Positions 1-7,786 of a stretch of 64,000 nucleotides of DNA are shown here, one piece after another. The stretch comes from Chitinophaga vietnamensis (GTDB lineage Bacteria; Bacteroidota; Bacteroidia; Chitinophagales; Chitinophagaceae): contig NZ_CABHMS010000004.1 of the NCBI RefSeq assembly GCF_902167635.1, positions 1 to 64,000 on the forward strand, read 5' to 3'. Numbering within the stretch: the stretch's first letter is position 1; the number at the start of each line of letters is the position of its first letter. The notes beneath the pieces were generated by a model that did not search any database, had not been told where the DNA came from, and worked only from the letters and a program-made list of their open reading frames with translations. The position numbers and the translations under genes were made by a program.

Positions 1-149
1 GATCTTCTCATCAATCTCCTTTAATCTTTATTAATCCTGTAAAAAAATCCTGGTAATCCTTTCAATCATTATAATCCTGAGCCAAATTAATGCGAGCGAA
101 GCGAGCCTCTGCGCTTTGCGCCTTTGCTACTTAGCGTCTTTGCGTGAAC
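1..149. repeat. Intergenic repeat block (9-nt and 8-nt periodic units)
   Basis: There is no gene here. Bases 20-82 are nearly identical to one arm of the large inverted repeat at 16222-16402, sharing cores such as TCCTGGTAATCCTTTCAATC, and they show a 9-nt rhythm of AATCCTNNN. Bases 107-147 form a second block of 8-nt units (TTTGCGCC, TTTGCTAC, TTAGCGTC, TTTGCGTG) that ends at the stop codon of the FKBP gene. Both blocks lie downstream of that minus-strand gene. Confidence 0.75.
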
Positions 150-860
150 TTACTTCTCGATGGCGAGCAGTTCTACGTCAAATATCAATGTGCTGCCGGG
201 GGCAATCTTCGGACCTGCCTGGCGGTCGCCATAAGCCAGATCAGCAGGGATGAAGAGGCGCCATTTGGAACCTACCGGCATCAGCTGCAGGGCTTCTGTC
301 CAGCCTTTGATCACACCATTCACCGGGAAGGAGATAGGTTCGCCTCTGTCTACAGAGCTGTCGAAAACAGTACCGTCGATGAGGGTGCCATGATAGTGTG
401 TTCTTACTTTATCGGTGGCAGTGGGTTTAGGGCCGTCGCCAGCTCTGAGCACCTGGTATTGCAGGCCGCTGGGGAGCGCTACCACGCCGGGTTTGCTTTT
501 ATTCTCTGCCAGGAATTTCACGCCGGCTTCCCTGTTCTTCGCGAATTTTTCTGCTTTTAACTGTTGCAGATAATTACTGATGCTCATATCACTTTGTTCT
601 TTTGTTAATAATAGCGGACTCTTTTTGAGTACGTCCTGTATTGCCTTGCTCAGCACGGCTGTATTCACATTTTCCAGTCCCTGTGTTTTCAGGTTGTCGG
701 CGATATTGAGGCCGATACCATAGCTGATAGAATCGATGCGTGTTTTCAAAACCGCTGCTTTGGCTGTTGCCGCTGCGGGTTTAGGCTTGGCTTTTGACTG
801 GCTGTAACCCTGCAGGGATAACAATCCCAGGGCGCCTAAAAAGAAAATGCTTTTAGTCAT
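150..860 (-). CDS. FKBP-type peptidyl-prolyl cis-trans isomerase, exported
   Basis: This 236-residue protein should catalyse cis-trans isomerisation of proline bonds in periplasmic or surface proteins. Residues 1-21 are a signal peptide ending in YSQ, followed by a Lys/Ala/Pro-rich linker. About 40-130 resembles the FKBP N-terminal dimerisation domain (FkpA/Mip type). About 135-235 is the FKBP catalytic domain, with the motifs YHGTLIDGTVFDSS, VIKGWTEAL and IPADLAYGD followed by a closing strand. The length fits FkpA-like proteins. It stands alone, divergent from the deacylase gene at 974. The family assignment is secure but the cellular substrate is unknown. Confidence 0.93.
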   Translation of the reverse strand: MTKSIFFLGALGLLSLQGYSQSKAKPKPAAATAKAAVLKTRIDSISYGIGLNIADNLKTQGLENVNTAVLSKAIQDVLKKSPLLLTKEQSDMSISNYLQQLKAEKFAKNREAGVKFLAENKSKPGVVALPSGLQYQVLRAGDGPKPTATDKVRTHYHGTLIDGTVFDSSVDRGEPISFPVNGVIKGWTEALQLMPVGSKWRLFIPADLAYGDRQAGPKIAPGSTLIFDVELLAIEK

Positions 861-973
861 AATATGTTGATGTTGCTTAGGGTTTAGGTCTGCAAGTTAA
901 TCAAATATGCGGTTATTGCTAATGTGTTTCCCGTTCTCCAACAAAAGCGGCGCTGGATTGTTGTTTCATTCGT

Positions 974-2158
974 ATGAAAATCATGTTGCTGGTTGGCCAG
1001 CTATTATGTTTTGGCCTGTTTGCATCGGCCCAGGACACCACCGATCTCTGGGTAAAAGCCAGACAGAATCCCAACCTGGGAAGGCACCGCTACCTGGAAG
1101 TGAAATTACATGGCGGATCACATATCTATTCCGGCGATGGGCTGGACGAGTTGCTGAAACACGGTTACCGCTCGCTGGAACTCCGCACTGGATGGCAGTC
1201 TTCCGGCAGGCAGGTATGGCAGCGCGTATTCAACTGGCCCAGCTATGGCCTTGGTTTTTATACCGGCAATATCGGCGATGTGGCCATACTCGGCAATCCC
1301 AGCGGCTTGTATGGCTTTATCTACATCCCTTTTCATGAACGCAAACGGAATCATTTTGAAGCGGGGTTGTCATTGGGATTTACCTATGATCTCAAACCGT
1401 ATAACGCTAAAACCAATCCGCTGAATGACGCGATCAGTTCCAAGGTAGATGTATATTTTAATGCCAATGTAGGAGGAGTGTTGAGATTATCGGAGATGTT
1501 TGATTTCGTGTACGGACTGGACATCACCCATTTCTCCAATGGCCGCACACATACGCCCAACCTGGGTTTGAACATGGTGGGCCTGAATGGCGGTTTCCGT
1601 TTTCATTACAATGCGATCGGGCGCATCGTACGGGAGCAGATAGACAGCACCTATATCGCGCCACGGCGCCCGGTGAAACTGGAATTGCCGATACCGCCAG
1701 TGAACCATTATCATCAGCTGGCCCTGTACGCCGCCTTCGGCGTGGTGCAGAACGATAGCCGCATCGGCTCCGATGCCTTCTACGGCACTGCTTCGGCAGT
1801 ACTGGACTATAGCTACCGCTATAGCCACGCCGGTAGTGCAGGCGCGGGCATCGACGGGCTTTACGACGCCTCACTGGGACGGGTATACAAAACCAAATAT
1901 GGCCGCAACCCCGTTACCGACAGGATGCTGGCAGGCGTGCATCTCGGCCACTCCCTTCACTTGCAGCGCTTCGAGATCATAACGCAGGCTGGTACCTACT
2001 GGTGGCGCCGCGACGATGAAAAAGGCAGCTACTTTCTGCGCGTAGCGCTACGCTATAACATCAGTAATTATGGTTTTGTGCAGATCGGTTTGAAGACTTT
2101 GTCTGGCGGGGCGGCCGACTGGATCGAGTGGGGCGGGGGCGGAAAATGGCTATGGTAA
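974..2158 (+). CDS. Acyloxyacyl hydrolase / lipid A deacylase (PagL-like) outer-membrane protein
   Basis: This 394-residue protein has a signal peptide (1-19, ending ASA-Q). A region of alternating beta strands follows that fits a small outer-membrane barrel. Residues 186-200 contain HFSNG, then NLGLN, which matches the His-x-Ser catalytic signature and following Asn/Gly region of PagL-type lipid A 3-O-deacylases. Family knowledge suggests it removes a fatty acid from lipid A at the cell surface. At 394 residues it is about twice the length of classical PagL; the C-terminal half (about 215-394) is again strand-rich and may be a second barrel-like segment. Substrate is inferred, not shown. A perfect hairpin follows the stop. 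Confidence 0.75.
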   Translation: MKIMLLVGQLLCFGLFASAQDTTDLWVKARQNPNLGRHRYLEVKLHGGSHIYSGDGLDELLKHGYRSLELRTGWQSSGRQVWQRVFNWPSYGLGFYTGNIGDVAILGNPSGLYGFIYIPFHERKRNHFEAGLSLGFTYDLKPYNAKTNPLNDAISSKVDVYFNANVGGVLRLSEMFDFVYGLDITHFSNGRTHTPNLGLNMVGLNGGFRFHYNAIGRIVREQIDSTYIAPRRPVKLELPIPPVNHYHQLALYAAFGVVQNDSRIGSDAFYGTASAVLDYSYRYSHAGSAGAGIDGLYDASLGRVYKTKYGRNPVTDRMLAGVHLGHSLHLQRFEIITQAGTYWWRRDDEKGSYFLRVALRYNISNYGFVQIGLKTLSGGAADWIEWGGGGKWLW

Positions 2159-2163
2159 AGGAA

Positions 2164-2194
2164 AGCAGCTGTGCAGTATTACTGCACAGCTGCT
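2164..2194. terminator. Bidirectional hairpin terminator
   Basis: A perfect 14-bp stem (AGCAGCTGTGCAGT against ACTGCACAGCTGCT) with a 3-base loop sits between the convergent deacylase and S15 hydrolase genes. No long T-run follows on either side. Confidence 0.7.
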
Positions 2195-2201
2195 ATAAAT
2201 A

Positions 2202-4094
2202 TTACTTCACAACAGGCAGTATCACACTGGATGCGTGCTGCGCATCATGATAAATGCGGATATCTGCTTTCTTGAAATCTTTATCATCTGCTTTATAAAT
2301 ATCCATGAACTGCTGCGGGTTCCTGTCTACCAGCGGGAACCAGCTGCTCTGTACCTGTATCATAATGTGGTGGCCTTTCTTGAAGGTATGCGCTACATCG
2401 GGCATGGTGAATTTTACGGTAGATGGTTTGTTTGGTACGAATGGTTCCGGCTTTTCCAGGCTGTTGCGGAATTTGCCGCGCATGATCTCTCCGCGTACGA
2501 GCATCTGGTAGCCGCCCATCGGGTAGGTGGCGGAAGGTATCCTGCGGTGTTCGCTGGGGGCATCGTCTTCATATTTGAAATCATCCGGGAACACATCGAT
2601 CAGTTTTACGATGAAATCCGCATCAGTGGTGCTGGTGCTGGCGATGATATCTGCTATCACAGGGCCGGCGAGGGTGATATCGTTATCCAGCGCGGCGGAT
2701 TCGAATACGGCTACATCAGGCCTGCGTGCGGCAAAGCGCTGATCGTCGGTCATGTAGTTGATGGTGCGGTTGAAGTGTACATCTTCTGTATAAGGCACCG
2801 GTTTGGCGGGATCGCTGACATATTCCGTGAAACTGTTGCCTGCATTGGGTTTGGTGAAACTGAGCTTGCCGTTTGCCTGCAGGTAGATGGGCTGTTGCTG
2901 CATATCGGCAGGAGGCCATACCGGTAATTTTCTCCATTGATTTTCACCGGTGAAGAAGATTGTCGCTTCTGCGATATCAGGCGCCTGGCCTTTGCCTTTG
3001 AGGTAGTAGTTGAAGAAGGGTACTTCTACATTTTCAGCGTACCAGTCGGAGGTGTTGCTGCCGAAACGCACATTGCCGAGATGCGTACCATCGAGCGATG
3101 ACCATTGGCCATGATACCAGGGGCCCATCACCAGACGGTTGTTGGTAGCAGGGCTTTGCTTTTCGATGGCTTTGTAAGTGTTCCAGGCGCCGAAGCAATC
3201 TTCTGCATCGAATACGCCGCCAACGGTGAGCATGGCGGGTTTCACATTATACAGGAAGTTGCGCACATTACGGGCTTTCCACCAGCTGTCGTAGGTAGGA
3301 TGGTTGTACATCTCCTGCCAGAAGGCTACGCTGTCGCCGATCAGGCGTGCGAAATTTTTCAAAGCGCCGGTTTCGAGATAGAATTTGTAGTTGTCGTGGC
3401 TATAGTAGTTAAAGCCCTTAGGCCCTACAGTAGTGGGTTTGGGGTGAGGATGATCGAAGACGGTATAGAAAGAGAAACCATCGGAGATGAAGAAAGCGCC
3501 GTTGTGGTGGAAGTCGTCGCCCTCGAACCAGTCGGTCACCGGCGCCTGCGGGCTTACTGCCTTCAAAGCGGGGTGATTGCTCAAAGCCGCCATGGTAGAG
3601 TAAAAGCCGGGATAGGAAGTGCCGAACACGCCTACGTTACCATTGTTGCCGTCCACATTTTTCACGAGCCAGTCGATGGTGTCGTAAGTATCGGTGCTTT
3701 CGTCAATATCGTTCTTTGTTTTTTTGTTGGTATTGAAAGGTCTTACGTTTACGAATTTACCTTCGCTCATCCAGCAGCCGCGCACATCCTGTAACACCAT
3801 GATGTATCCTTCTTTCAGGTAGCGGTTGTTCTGGTTGGCGTAGTAAGGGCGGAATTTGTTTTCGCCATAAGGCGCGCAGGAGTAGGGTGTGCGGGTCATC
3901 AGGATAGGATGTTTCTCCAACTGGTCTTTAGGTGTGTATATAGCGGTGAACAGCTTTACGCCATCGCGCATCGTGATATACACTTCTTTTTTTGTGTAGT
4001 TTTCATACATCCAGAGGGAGTCCTGGTTAACGGCTTTGGTGATCACCGGGAATACGAACAGTGCGGCGCAGGCCAGCAGCAGCCATTTTCTCAT
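2202..4094 (-). CDS. CocE/NonD family S15 hydrolase (X-Pro dipeptidyl-peptidase-like), exported
   Basis: This 630-residue secreted serine hydrolase belongs to peptidase family S15 and related acyl hydrolases. The start at 4094 was chosen because it opens directly into a signal peptide (MRKWLLLACAALF..., cleaved near residue 20); the upstream in-frame extension has no signal character. The alpha/beta-hydrolase nucleophile is Ser160 in GTSYPG. The segment DVRGCWMSEG (about 103-112) matches the conserved DxRGxxxSxG motif of the family. The C-terminal third (from about 400) is the jelly-roll X-Pro dipeptidyl-peptidase C domain. The substrate could be a peptide, ester or beta-lactam side chain and cannot be told from sequence. 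Confidence 0.88.
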   Translation of the reverse strand: MRKWLLLACAALFVFPVITKAVNQDSLWMYENYTKKEVYITMRDGVKLFTAIYTPKDQLEKHPILMTRTPYSCAPYGENKFRPYYANQNNRYLKEGYIMVLQDVRGCWMSEGKFVNVRPFNTNKKTKNDIDESTDTYDTIDWLVKNVDGNNGNVGVFGTSYPGFYSTMAALSNHPALKAVSPQAPVTDWFEGDDFHHNGAFFISDGFSFYTVFDHPHPKPTTVGPKGFNYYSHDNYKFYLETGALKNFARLIGDSVAFWQEMYNHPTYDSWWKARNVRNFLYNVKPAMLTVGGVFDAEDCFGAWNTYKAIEKQSPATNNRLVMGPWYHGQWSSLDGTHLGNVRFGSNTSDWYAENVEVPFFNYYLKGKGQAPDIAEATIFFTGENQWRKLPVWPPADMQQQPIYLQANGKLSFTKPNAGNSFTEYVSDPAKPVPYTEDVHFNRTINYMTDDQRFAARRPDVAVFESAALDNDITLAGPVIADIIASTSTTDADFIVKLIDVFPDDFKYEDDAPSEHRRIPSATYPMGGYQMLVRGEIMRGKFRNSLEKPEPFVPNKPSTVKFTMPDVAHTFKKGHHIMIQVQSSWFPLVDRNPQQFMDIYKADDKDFKKADIRIYHDAQHASSVILPVVK

Positions 4095-4138
4095 AAACAG
4101 TTCTTTTTTTTGATATGGACTAAAGTAATAAAAAAAGC

Positions 4139-4486
4139 TTAACCTAGTTGTTCCCTGAGTTTTTTCGGCAGTGAGGCCACCACGAGATCGTAGGAGTGGC
4201 GTATCCATTCCACGATCAGTTTGTTGGGGATGTTACTGTGCGTTTCTACCGAGTTCCAGTGTTTCTTGTTCATGTGATAACCGGGCGTAACGCCGTCATA
4301 GCGCTCGCGCAGCTCTACGGCCAGATCGGGGTCGCATTTGAGGTTGATCCATTCAAATTCGTCGAGGTTGGTGAGGGCAAATACTTTGCCCATCACTTTA
4401 TACACCAGTATGTTGTCGCCGAAAGGAAATTCTTCTGTGACGCCGGGCAGCGACAGGCAATATTCCTGGAATTGTTCGATATGCAT
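4139..4486 (-). CDS. MmcQ/YjbR family protein
   Basis: This 115-residue cytoplasmic protein starts at MHIEQFQEYCLSLPG. It carries the typical YjbR features: an N-terminal LPGVTEEFPFG segment, a central KVMGKVFALTN strand pair, CDPDLAVELRERYDGVTPGYHMNKKHWNSV, and a C-terminal helix ending near LPKKLREQLG. The family adopts a CyaY-like DNA-binding fold but its function is not established. An in-frame start 10 codons upstream is possible but adds only a hydrophobic stub. It follows the S15 hydrolase gene with no visible functional link. Confidence 0.88.
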   Translation of the reverse strand: MHIEQFQEYCLSLPGVTEEFPFGDNILVYKVMGKVFALTNLDEFEWINLKCDPDLAVELRERYDGVTPGYHMNKKHWNSVETHSNIPNKLIVEWIRHSYDLVVASLPKKLREQLG

Positions 4487-4562
4487 GTAAAGGAGATTAT
4501 GCCGCAAAAATAACACAGGCCCGTCAAATAAATGACAGGCCCGCGTAACTCAAAACAAACAG

Positions 4563-5462
4563 TTATATTTTCGTATAGGTAAAAGTGATGTGGTATATTT
4601 TCTTCACCGGGCGGTCATCTTCATCGGTCTCGTTTTTTTCGTATAGCTGTTGCAGTGGTAACAGGGTAACGGGATCGTATTGATAACGGCAGCTGATCTT
4701 GTTCACCACCGTTTCGTTGACGGCGCCCGTGAATGTTTCCTGTATCGTTTTGCTGACTACGTTGTTGGCGGCGTCGGCAAAGAGCACGTTTTCGTTGAAG
4801 GTTTCCCTGCTGATGCCCGGGTAGCTGCTGCACAACGGTGCAAACGGGTTTCGATACTGATCATAGATCAGTGTGGTGATGTTCTCATGTTTAATATAGG
4901 CGTTGCCGTTAGTACCAGTGGTGAAATAATCCTGCGAGCGCAAGGTGCTCAGGTTGGCGCCGTTGTATAGCAGGTCGTCGTAGGATATGAAACGGTGCAG
5001 TTCATCGGTGAGCGTGTCGGGAGTGCCTACCCTGGCGGCTTTCCCGACCTCGTTGAGTGCGATCACCAGTGTGTCGTAGGCCGCATGCGCGGAGGCCTGA
5101 TGGCTCACGGTATAGCGTATCAGTAGTGAGTCGGTCCATGCCAGCGAGTCTGTTCTCATCAATTCATCTCCCCAATATTCCATGATCTTCGTTACCTTAT
5201 TATTACCGCCAACAACGTATTCGTTGTGTGCATCCCAGTGCCTGGTGATATCGTCGTAGAACCAGATGGCCGACAGCTGCCGGCGCTCATCGTATACGAT
5301 ACTGTCTGCCGGTACGCCATTGACCGTAATGGTATGCAGCAGCGGCAGGGTGGCGGGCGGCACTGCCATGTGCTTATCTGATTTGACCAGTGCAGCAGAC
5401 ACCAGCAAGGTACTGAGAATGGTAGCCGACAAAAGATAATGCTTGATACGGAGACGCTTCAT
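4563..5462 (-). CDS. Hypothetical exported protein
   Basis: This 299-residue protein begins with basic residues and a hydrophobic stretch (KRLRIKHYLLSATILSTLLV), which fits a signal peptide or N-terminal anchor. The rest is strand-rich with repeated Y-x-D and W-x-D pairs (for example ERRQLSAIWFYDD, KIMEYWGDE, TTLIYDQYRNPF) and ends in a short strand ITFTYTKI. The pattern recalls Bacteroidota secreted beta-sheet proteins in which text-like repeats describe YD/RHS-type strands, but I do not recognise a named family. The gene lies 18 bp downstream of the membrane protein gene at 5481-5993 on the same strand and may be co-transcribed with it. Confidence 0.7.
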   Translation of the reverse strand: MKRLRIKHYLLSATILSTLLVSAALVKSDKHMAVPPATLPLLHTITVNGVPADSIVYDERRQLSAIWFYDDITRHWDAHNEYVVGGNNKVTKIMEYWGDELMRTDSLAWTDSLLIRYTVSHQASAHAAYDTLVIALNEVGKAARVGTPDTLTDELHRFISYDDLLYNGANLSTLRSQDYFTTGTNGNAYIKHENITTLIYDQYRNPFAPLCSSYPGISRETFNENVLFADAANNVVSKTIQETFTGAVNETVVNKISCRYQYDPVTLLPLQQLYEKNETDEDDRPVKKIYHITFTYTKI

Positions 5463-5480
5463 AGGACCAGGATTTTTTCT

Positions 5481-5993
5481 TTATTTTTTTTGGATGGAGA
5501 TGATCACGCGCGAGTAACGGGCATACGTGATCTCTACCTCCTGGCCTGCACGATATCCTTCGAGGGCGCCACGCATCCAGTAAAAAATGCGTTTCTTTCT
5601 ATTTTCCAGTCTGATAGAAAAGTTGGTCTGGCTGTCGTTGTTTTCCAGGTAAACCGCTTCCAGCGGGGCGTTGAGCGTGGCTTTCTGCAAGGCTACCAGG
5701 TCTTTTTTCAAGGCCCAGTAGCGAATATCTGTTACTTTGATCAGGGCAAATATCAGGGCGATCACAAAGCAGATGAGCCATATCCAGAACCAGGCATTGG
5801 TATAGGAAAATAAAGACTGGTCGGCATCACCGAGGGTATTGTGTGTGTAGAGGTAGATCTGTGGTATCACCGCTGCTATCAACAATAATCCAATACCGAT
5901 CAGGAAAAATTTGGTTAACTGTCGCTTGTTCTTCTTCAGCGCTTCCTGTAACAGAAAGTTCTCCTCAGTGGTGATAAAGGTGTAGTCGGACAT
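5481..5993 (-). CDS. Hypothetical protein with two membrane segments
   Basis: This 170-residue protein has a cytosolic-looking acidic and basic N-terminus (1-27). Two transmembrane helices follow, at about 28-50 (FFLIGIGLLLIAAVIPQIYLY) and about 70-92 (WFWIWLICFVIALIFALI). The soluble C-terminus (about 93-170) contains a basic patch, ENRKKRIFYW, and a final beta strand. No enzyme motif is visible. It is the first gene of a probable two-gene minus-strand unit with the exported protein at 4563-5462. Function unknown. Confidence 0.7.
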   Translation of the reverse strand: MSDYTFITTEENFLLQEALKKNKRQLTKFFLIGIGLLLIAAVIPQIYLYTHNTLGDADQSLFSYTNAWFWIWLICFVIALIFALIKVTDIRYWALKKDLVALQKATLNAPLEAVYLENNDSQTNFSIRLENRKKRIFYWMRGALEGYRAGQEVEITYARYSRVIISIQKK

Positions 5994-6227
5994 AGTATAG
6001 TATGGTTTTTCAGTTGGCTAATATATAGATTAACAATTAATTATTAAAATTTATATATATTTATTTTATACAGATGATTGTGGTTTCGCCAGGATTGTAT
6101 CAATTATATAATTGTATGATAAAATATTATCATTAGATAGGGAGAACGGAAATGCGAATAGTTTTCTAAATTGCGAGCCATCCAGCCCTGCAAAAACGGA
6201 AACATTCGTAACACTAAAACAAGCATT

Positions 6228-7484
6228 TTGAAAAGGATCATTTTGTGGATGGCCATACTGGCATTTGTCGGCGGCCGCAGTGACGCACAGGACACCACAC
6301 AACAGATAGTACCGAACCGTAAGAACAGCGCTTTGCAACAAACAAAGCCTTATGTGATCATGATCTCGATAGACGGATTCCGCTACGACTATGCCGAGAA
6401 ATACCATGCAGAAAACCTGCTGAAGCTCTCTGAGAGCGGCGTACGCGCCACGGCCATGCAACCGTCTTTCCCCACGCTTACTTTTCCCAATCACTATTCC
6501 ATTGCTACCGGTATGTACCCGGCGCATCATGGGTTGGTGGACAACCTTTTCTGGGATCGCAAAAGAAAGGAACGTTATAAAGTAGGCGATACCAGCTCCG
6601 TGCAGGATGGCAGCTGGTATGGCGGCATTCCGCTGTGGGTGCTGGCAGAGAAACAACAGTTGCTCAGCGCCAGCTATTTTTGGGTAGGCTCTGAAAGCGC
6701 CATTCAGAATGTGCGCCCCACTTACTATTTTAAATACCAGGAGAAAACCGGCATCGACCGCCGCATACAACAGGTAGTAGAGTGGCTGTCGCTGCCCGAA
6801 GACCAACGTCCGCACCTCATTACGTTCTATTTCCCGGAAGTGGATCATGCCGGCCATGCCTATGGCCCTGGCTCCGACAGCGTGCGCAAGGCCGTTCAGC
6901 TGGTAGATGAAAGCATCGGCAAAATGGTGACTGCCGTGAGCAAACTGCCGCTGCCAGTGAGTTTCATCGTAGTAGCCGATCATGGCATGACGGAAGTAAA
7001 CACGGTTACTACCCTCTCCTTACCGGATACGCCGGTACTGCGGCCAATGAAGATTATGCCTGGCAATGAAAAAGTGATGTTGTATGGAGAGAATGAACAG
7101 GAGATCAAAGCGGCCTACCAGTTCCTGAAGCAACATGAAGAGCACTATGTGGCTTACCTCAAGAACGAAACGCCTGCCCGCTGGCACTATGGCCAGGAAG
7201 ATGTATATAACCGCATCGGAGATATCATCCTGCTGGCGGAACCCGGCTACGCTTTCAGCGAAGACAAACGCAAAATGCATCCCGGCCATCATGGCTATGA
7301 TAACAACCTCACCGAGATGAATGCCATCTTCATGGCCTGGGGACCGGCTTTCAAGCCGCATACCCGCATCGCTACCTTCGAAAACGTACATGTGTACCCG
7401 TTAGTAGCACGCATCCTCAGCCTGGAGATCACACAACCGATCGATGGCAAAGCGGAAGTGCTGGAAGGTATACTGGCGCAGTAA
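6228..7484 (+). CDS. Ectonucleotide pyrophosphatase/phosphodiesterase (alkaline phosphatase superfamily), exported
   Basis: This enzyme should hydrolyse phosphodiester or pyrophosphate bonds outside the cytoplasm. Key family motifs are present: ISIDGFRYDY (metal-binding Asp), SFPTLTFPNHYS with the nucleophilic Thr of TFPNHYS, EVDHAGHAYGP (metal-binding Asp and His), ADHGMT (Asp-His pair) and HPGHHGYDN (metal-binding His). The start is uncertain. A TTG at 6228 gives a clean signal peptide (KRIILWMAILAFVGG..., 418 residues). A TTG at 6171 adds 19 residues that do not look like a signal peptide, and an ATG at 6249 would truncate the signal. The gene stands alone, and the catalytic core is complete. 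Confidence 0.88.
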   Translation: MKRIILWMAILAFVGGRSDAQDTTQQIVPNRKNSALQQTKPYVIMISIDGFRYDYAEKYHAENLLKLSESGVRATAMQPSFPTLTFPNHYSIATGMYPAHHGLVDNLFWDRKRKERYKVGDTSSVQDGSWYGGIPLWVLAEKQQLLSASYFWVGSESAIQNVRPTYYFKYQEKTGIDRRIQQVVEWLSLPEDQRPHLITFYFPEVDHAGHAYGPGSDSVRKAVQLVDESIGKMVTAVSKLPLPVSFIVVADHGMTEVNTVTTLSLPDTPVLRPMKIMPGNEKVMLYGENEQEIKAAYQFLKQHEEHYVAYLKNETPARWHYGQEDVYNRIGDIILLAEPGYAFSEDKRKMHPGHHGYDNNLTEMNAIFMAWGPAFKPHTRIATFENVHVYPLVARILSLEITQPIDGKAEVLEGILAQ

Positions 7485-7724
7485 TTACGAATGGTATCGC
7501 CCCCACGGGGCTTAACGCAGCGTAGCTCATCTTTCTACCGGGCTTTCGCCCGTACCGGGCGATATATTGGTAGATGTGATGCCTGCTACCAATATGCCGC
7601 CCGTAGGGGCGGTAACAATCGTACCGCCCTTGCAGGCGGCGATACATTTCGCTGCCACCGTAGATGTTCCGCTTCTATACGCCCCGTAGGGGCGATAGAT
7701 TTACACAACGCCAACAAATAAAAC
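7485..7724. repeat. Intergenic spacer with GC-rich inverted-repeat units
   Basis: No gene is seen. The stretch holds several short palindromic GC-rich units: TATCGCCCCCACGGGGC near 7496, CCGGGCTTTCGCCCG near 7538, GCCGCCCGTAGGGGCGG near 7596, ACCGCCCTTGCAGGCGG near 7622, and CGCCCCGTAGGGGCGATA near 7680. The first and last are near-copies in opposite orientation about 180 bp apart. An internal pair (ATATTGGTAG and CTACCAATAT) flanks the second unit. This looks like a decayed REP-like or stem-loop array between convergent genes. Confidence 0.6.
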
Positions 7725-7763
7725 ATTACGGCCCACCAGGTAATCTACCTGGTGGGCCGTAAT
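7725..7763. terminator. Bidirectional terminator, 18-bp perfect stem
   Basis: Perfect 18-bp arms (7725-7742 and 7746-7763, core CGGCCCACCAGGTA) flank a 3-base loop. The outer bases are A/T-rich on both strands. It lies between the phosphodiesterase (plus) and gcvP (minus) and can end both transcripts. Confidence 0.85.
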
Positions 7764-7786
7764 TATTAATTCGTAATCCGTAATTG

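Noticed and set aside
2235-2927. A 230-codon plus-strand frame inside the S15 hydrolase gene
   Set aside because: The minus-strand S15 protein has a signal peptide, catalytic Ser and C domain; the plus-strand frame has none of these.
4500-4560. Direct repeat ACAGGCCCG in the spacer after the hypothetical gene
   Set aside because: Two short copies of one 9-mer in a 60-base spacer give no fold or function; could be chance.
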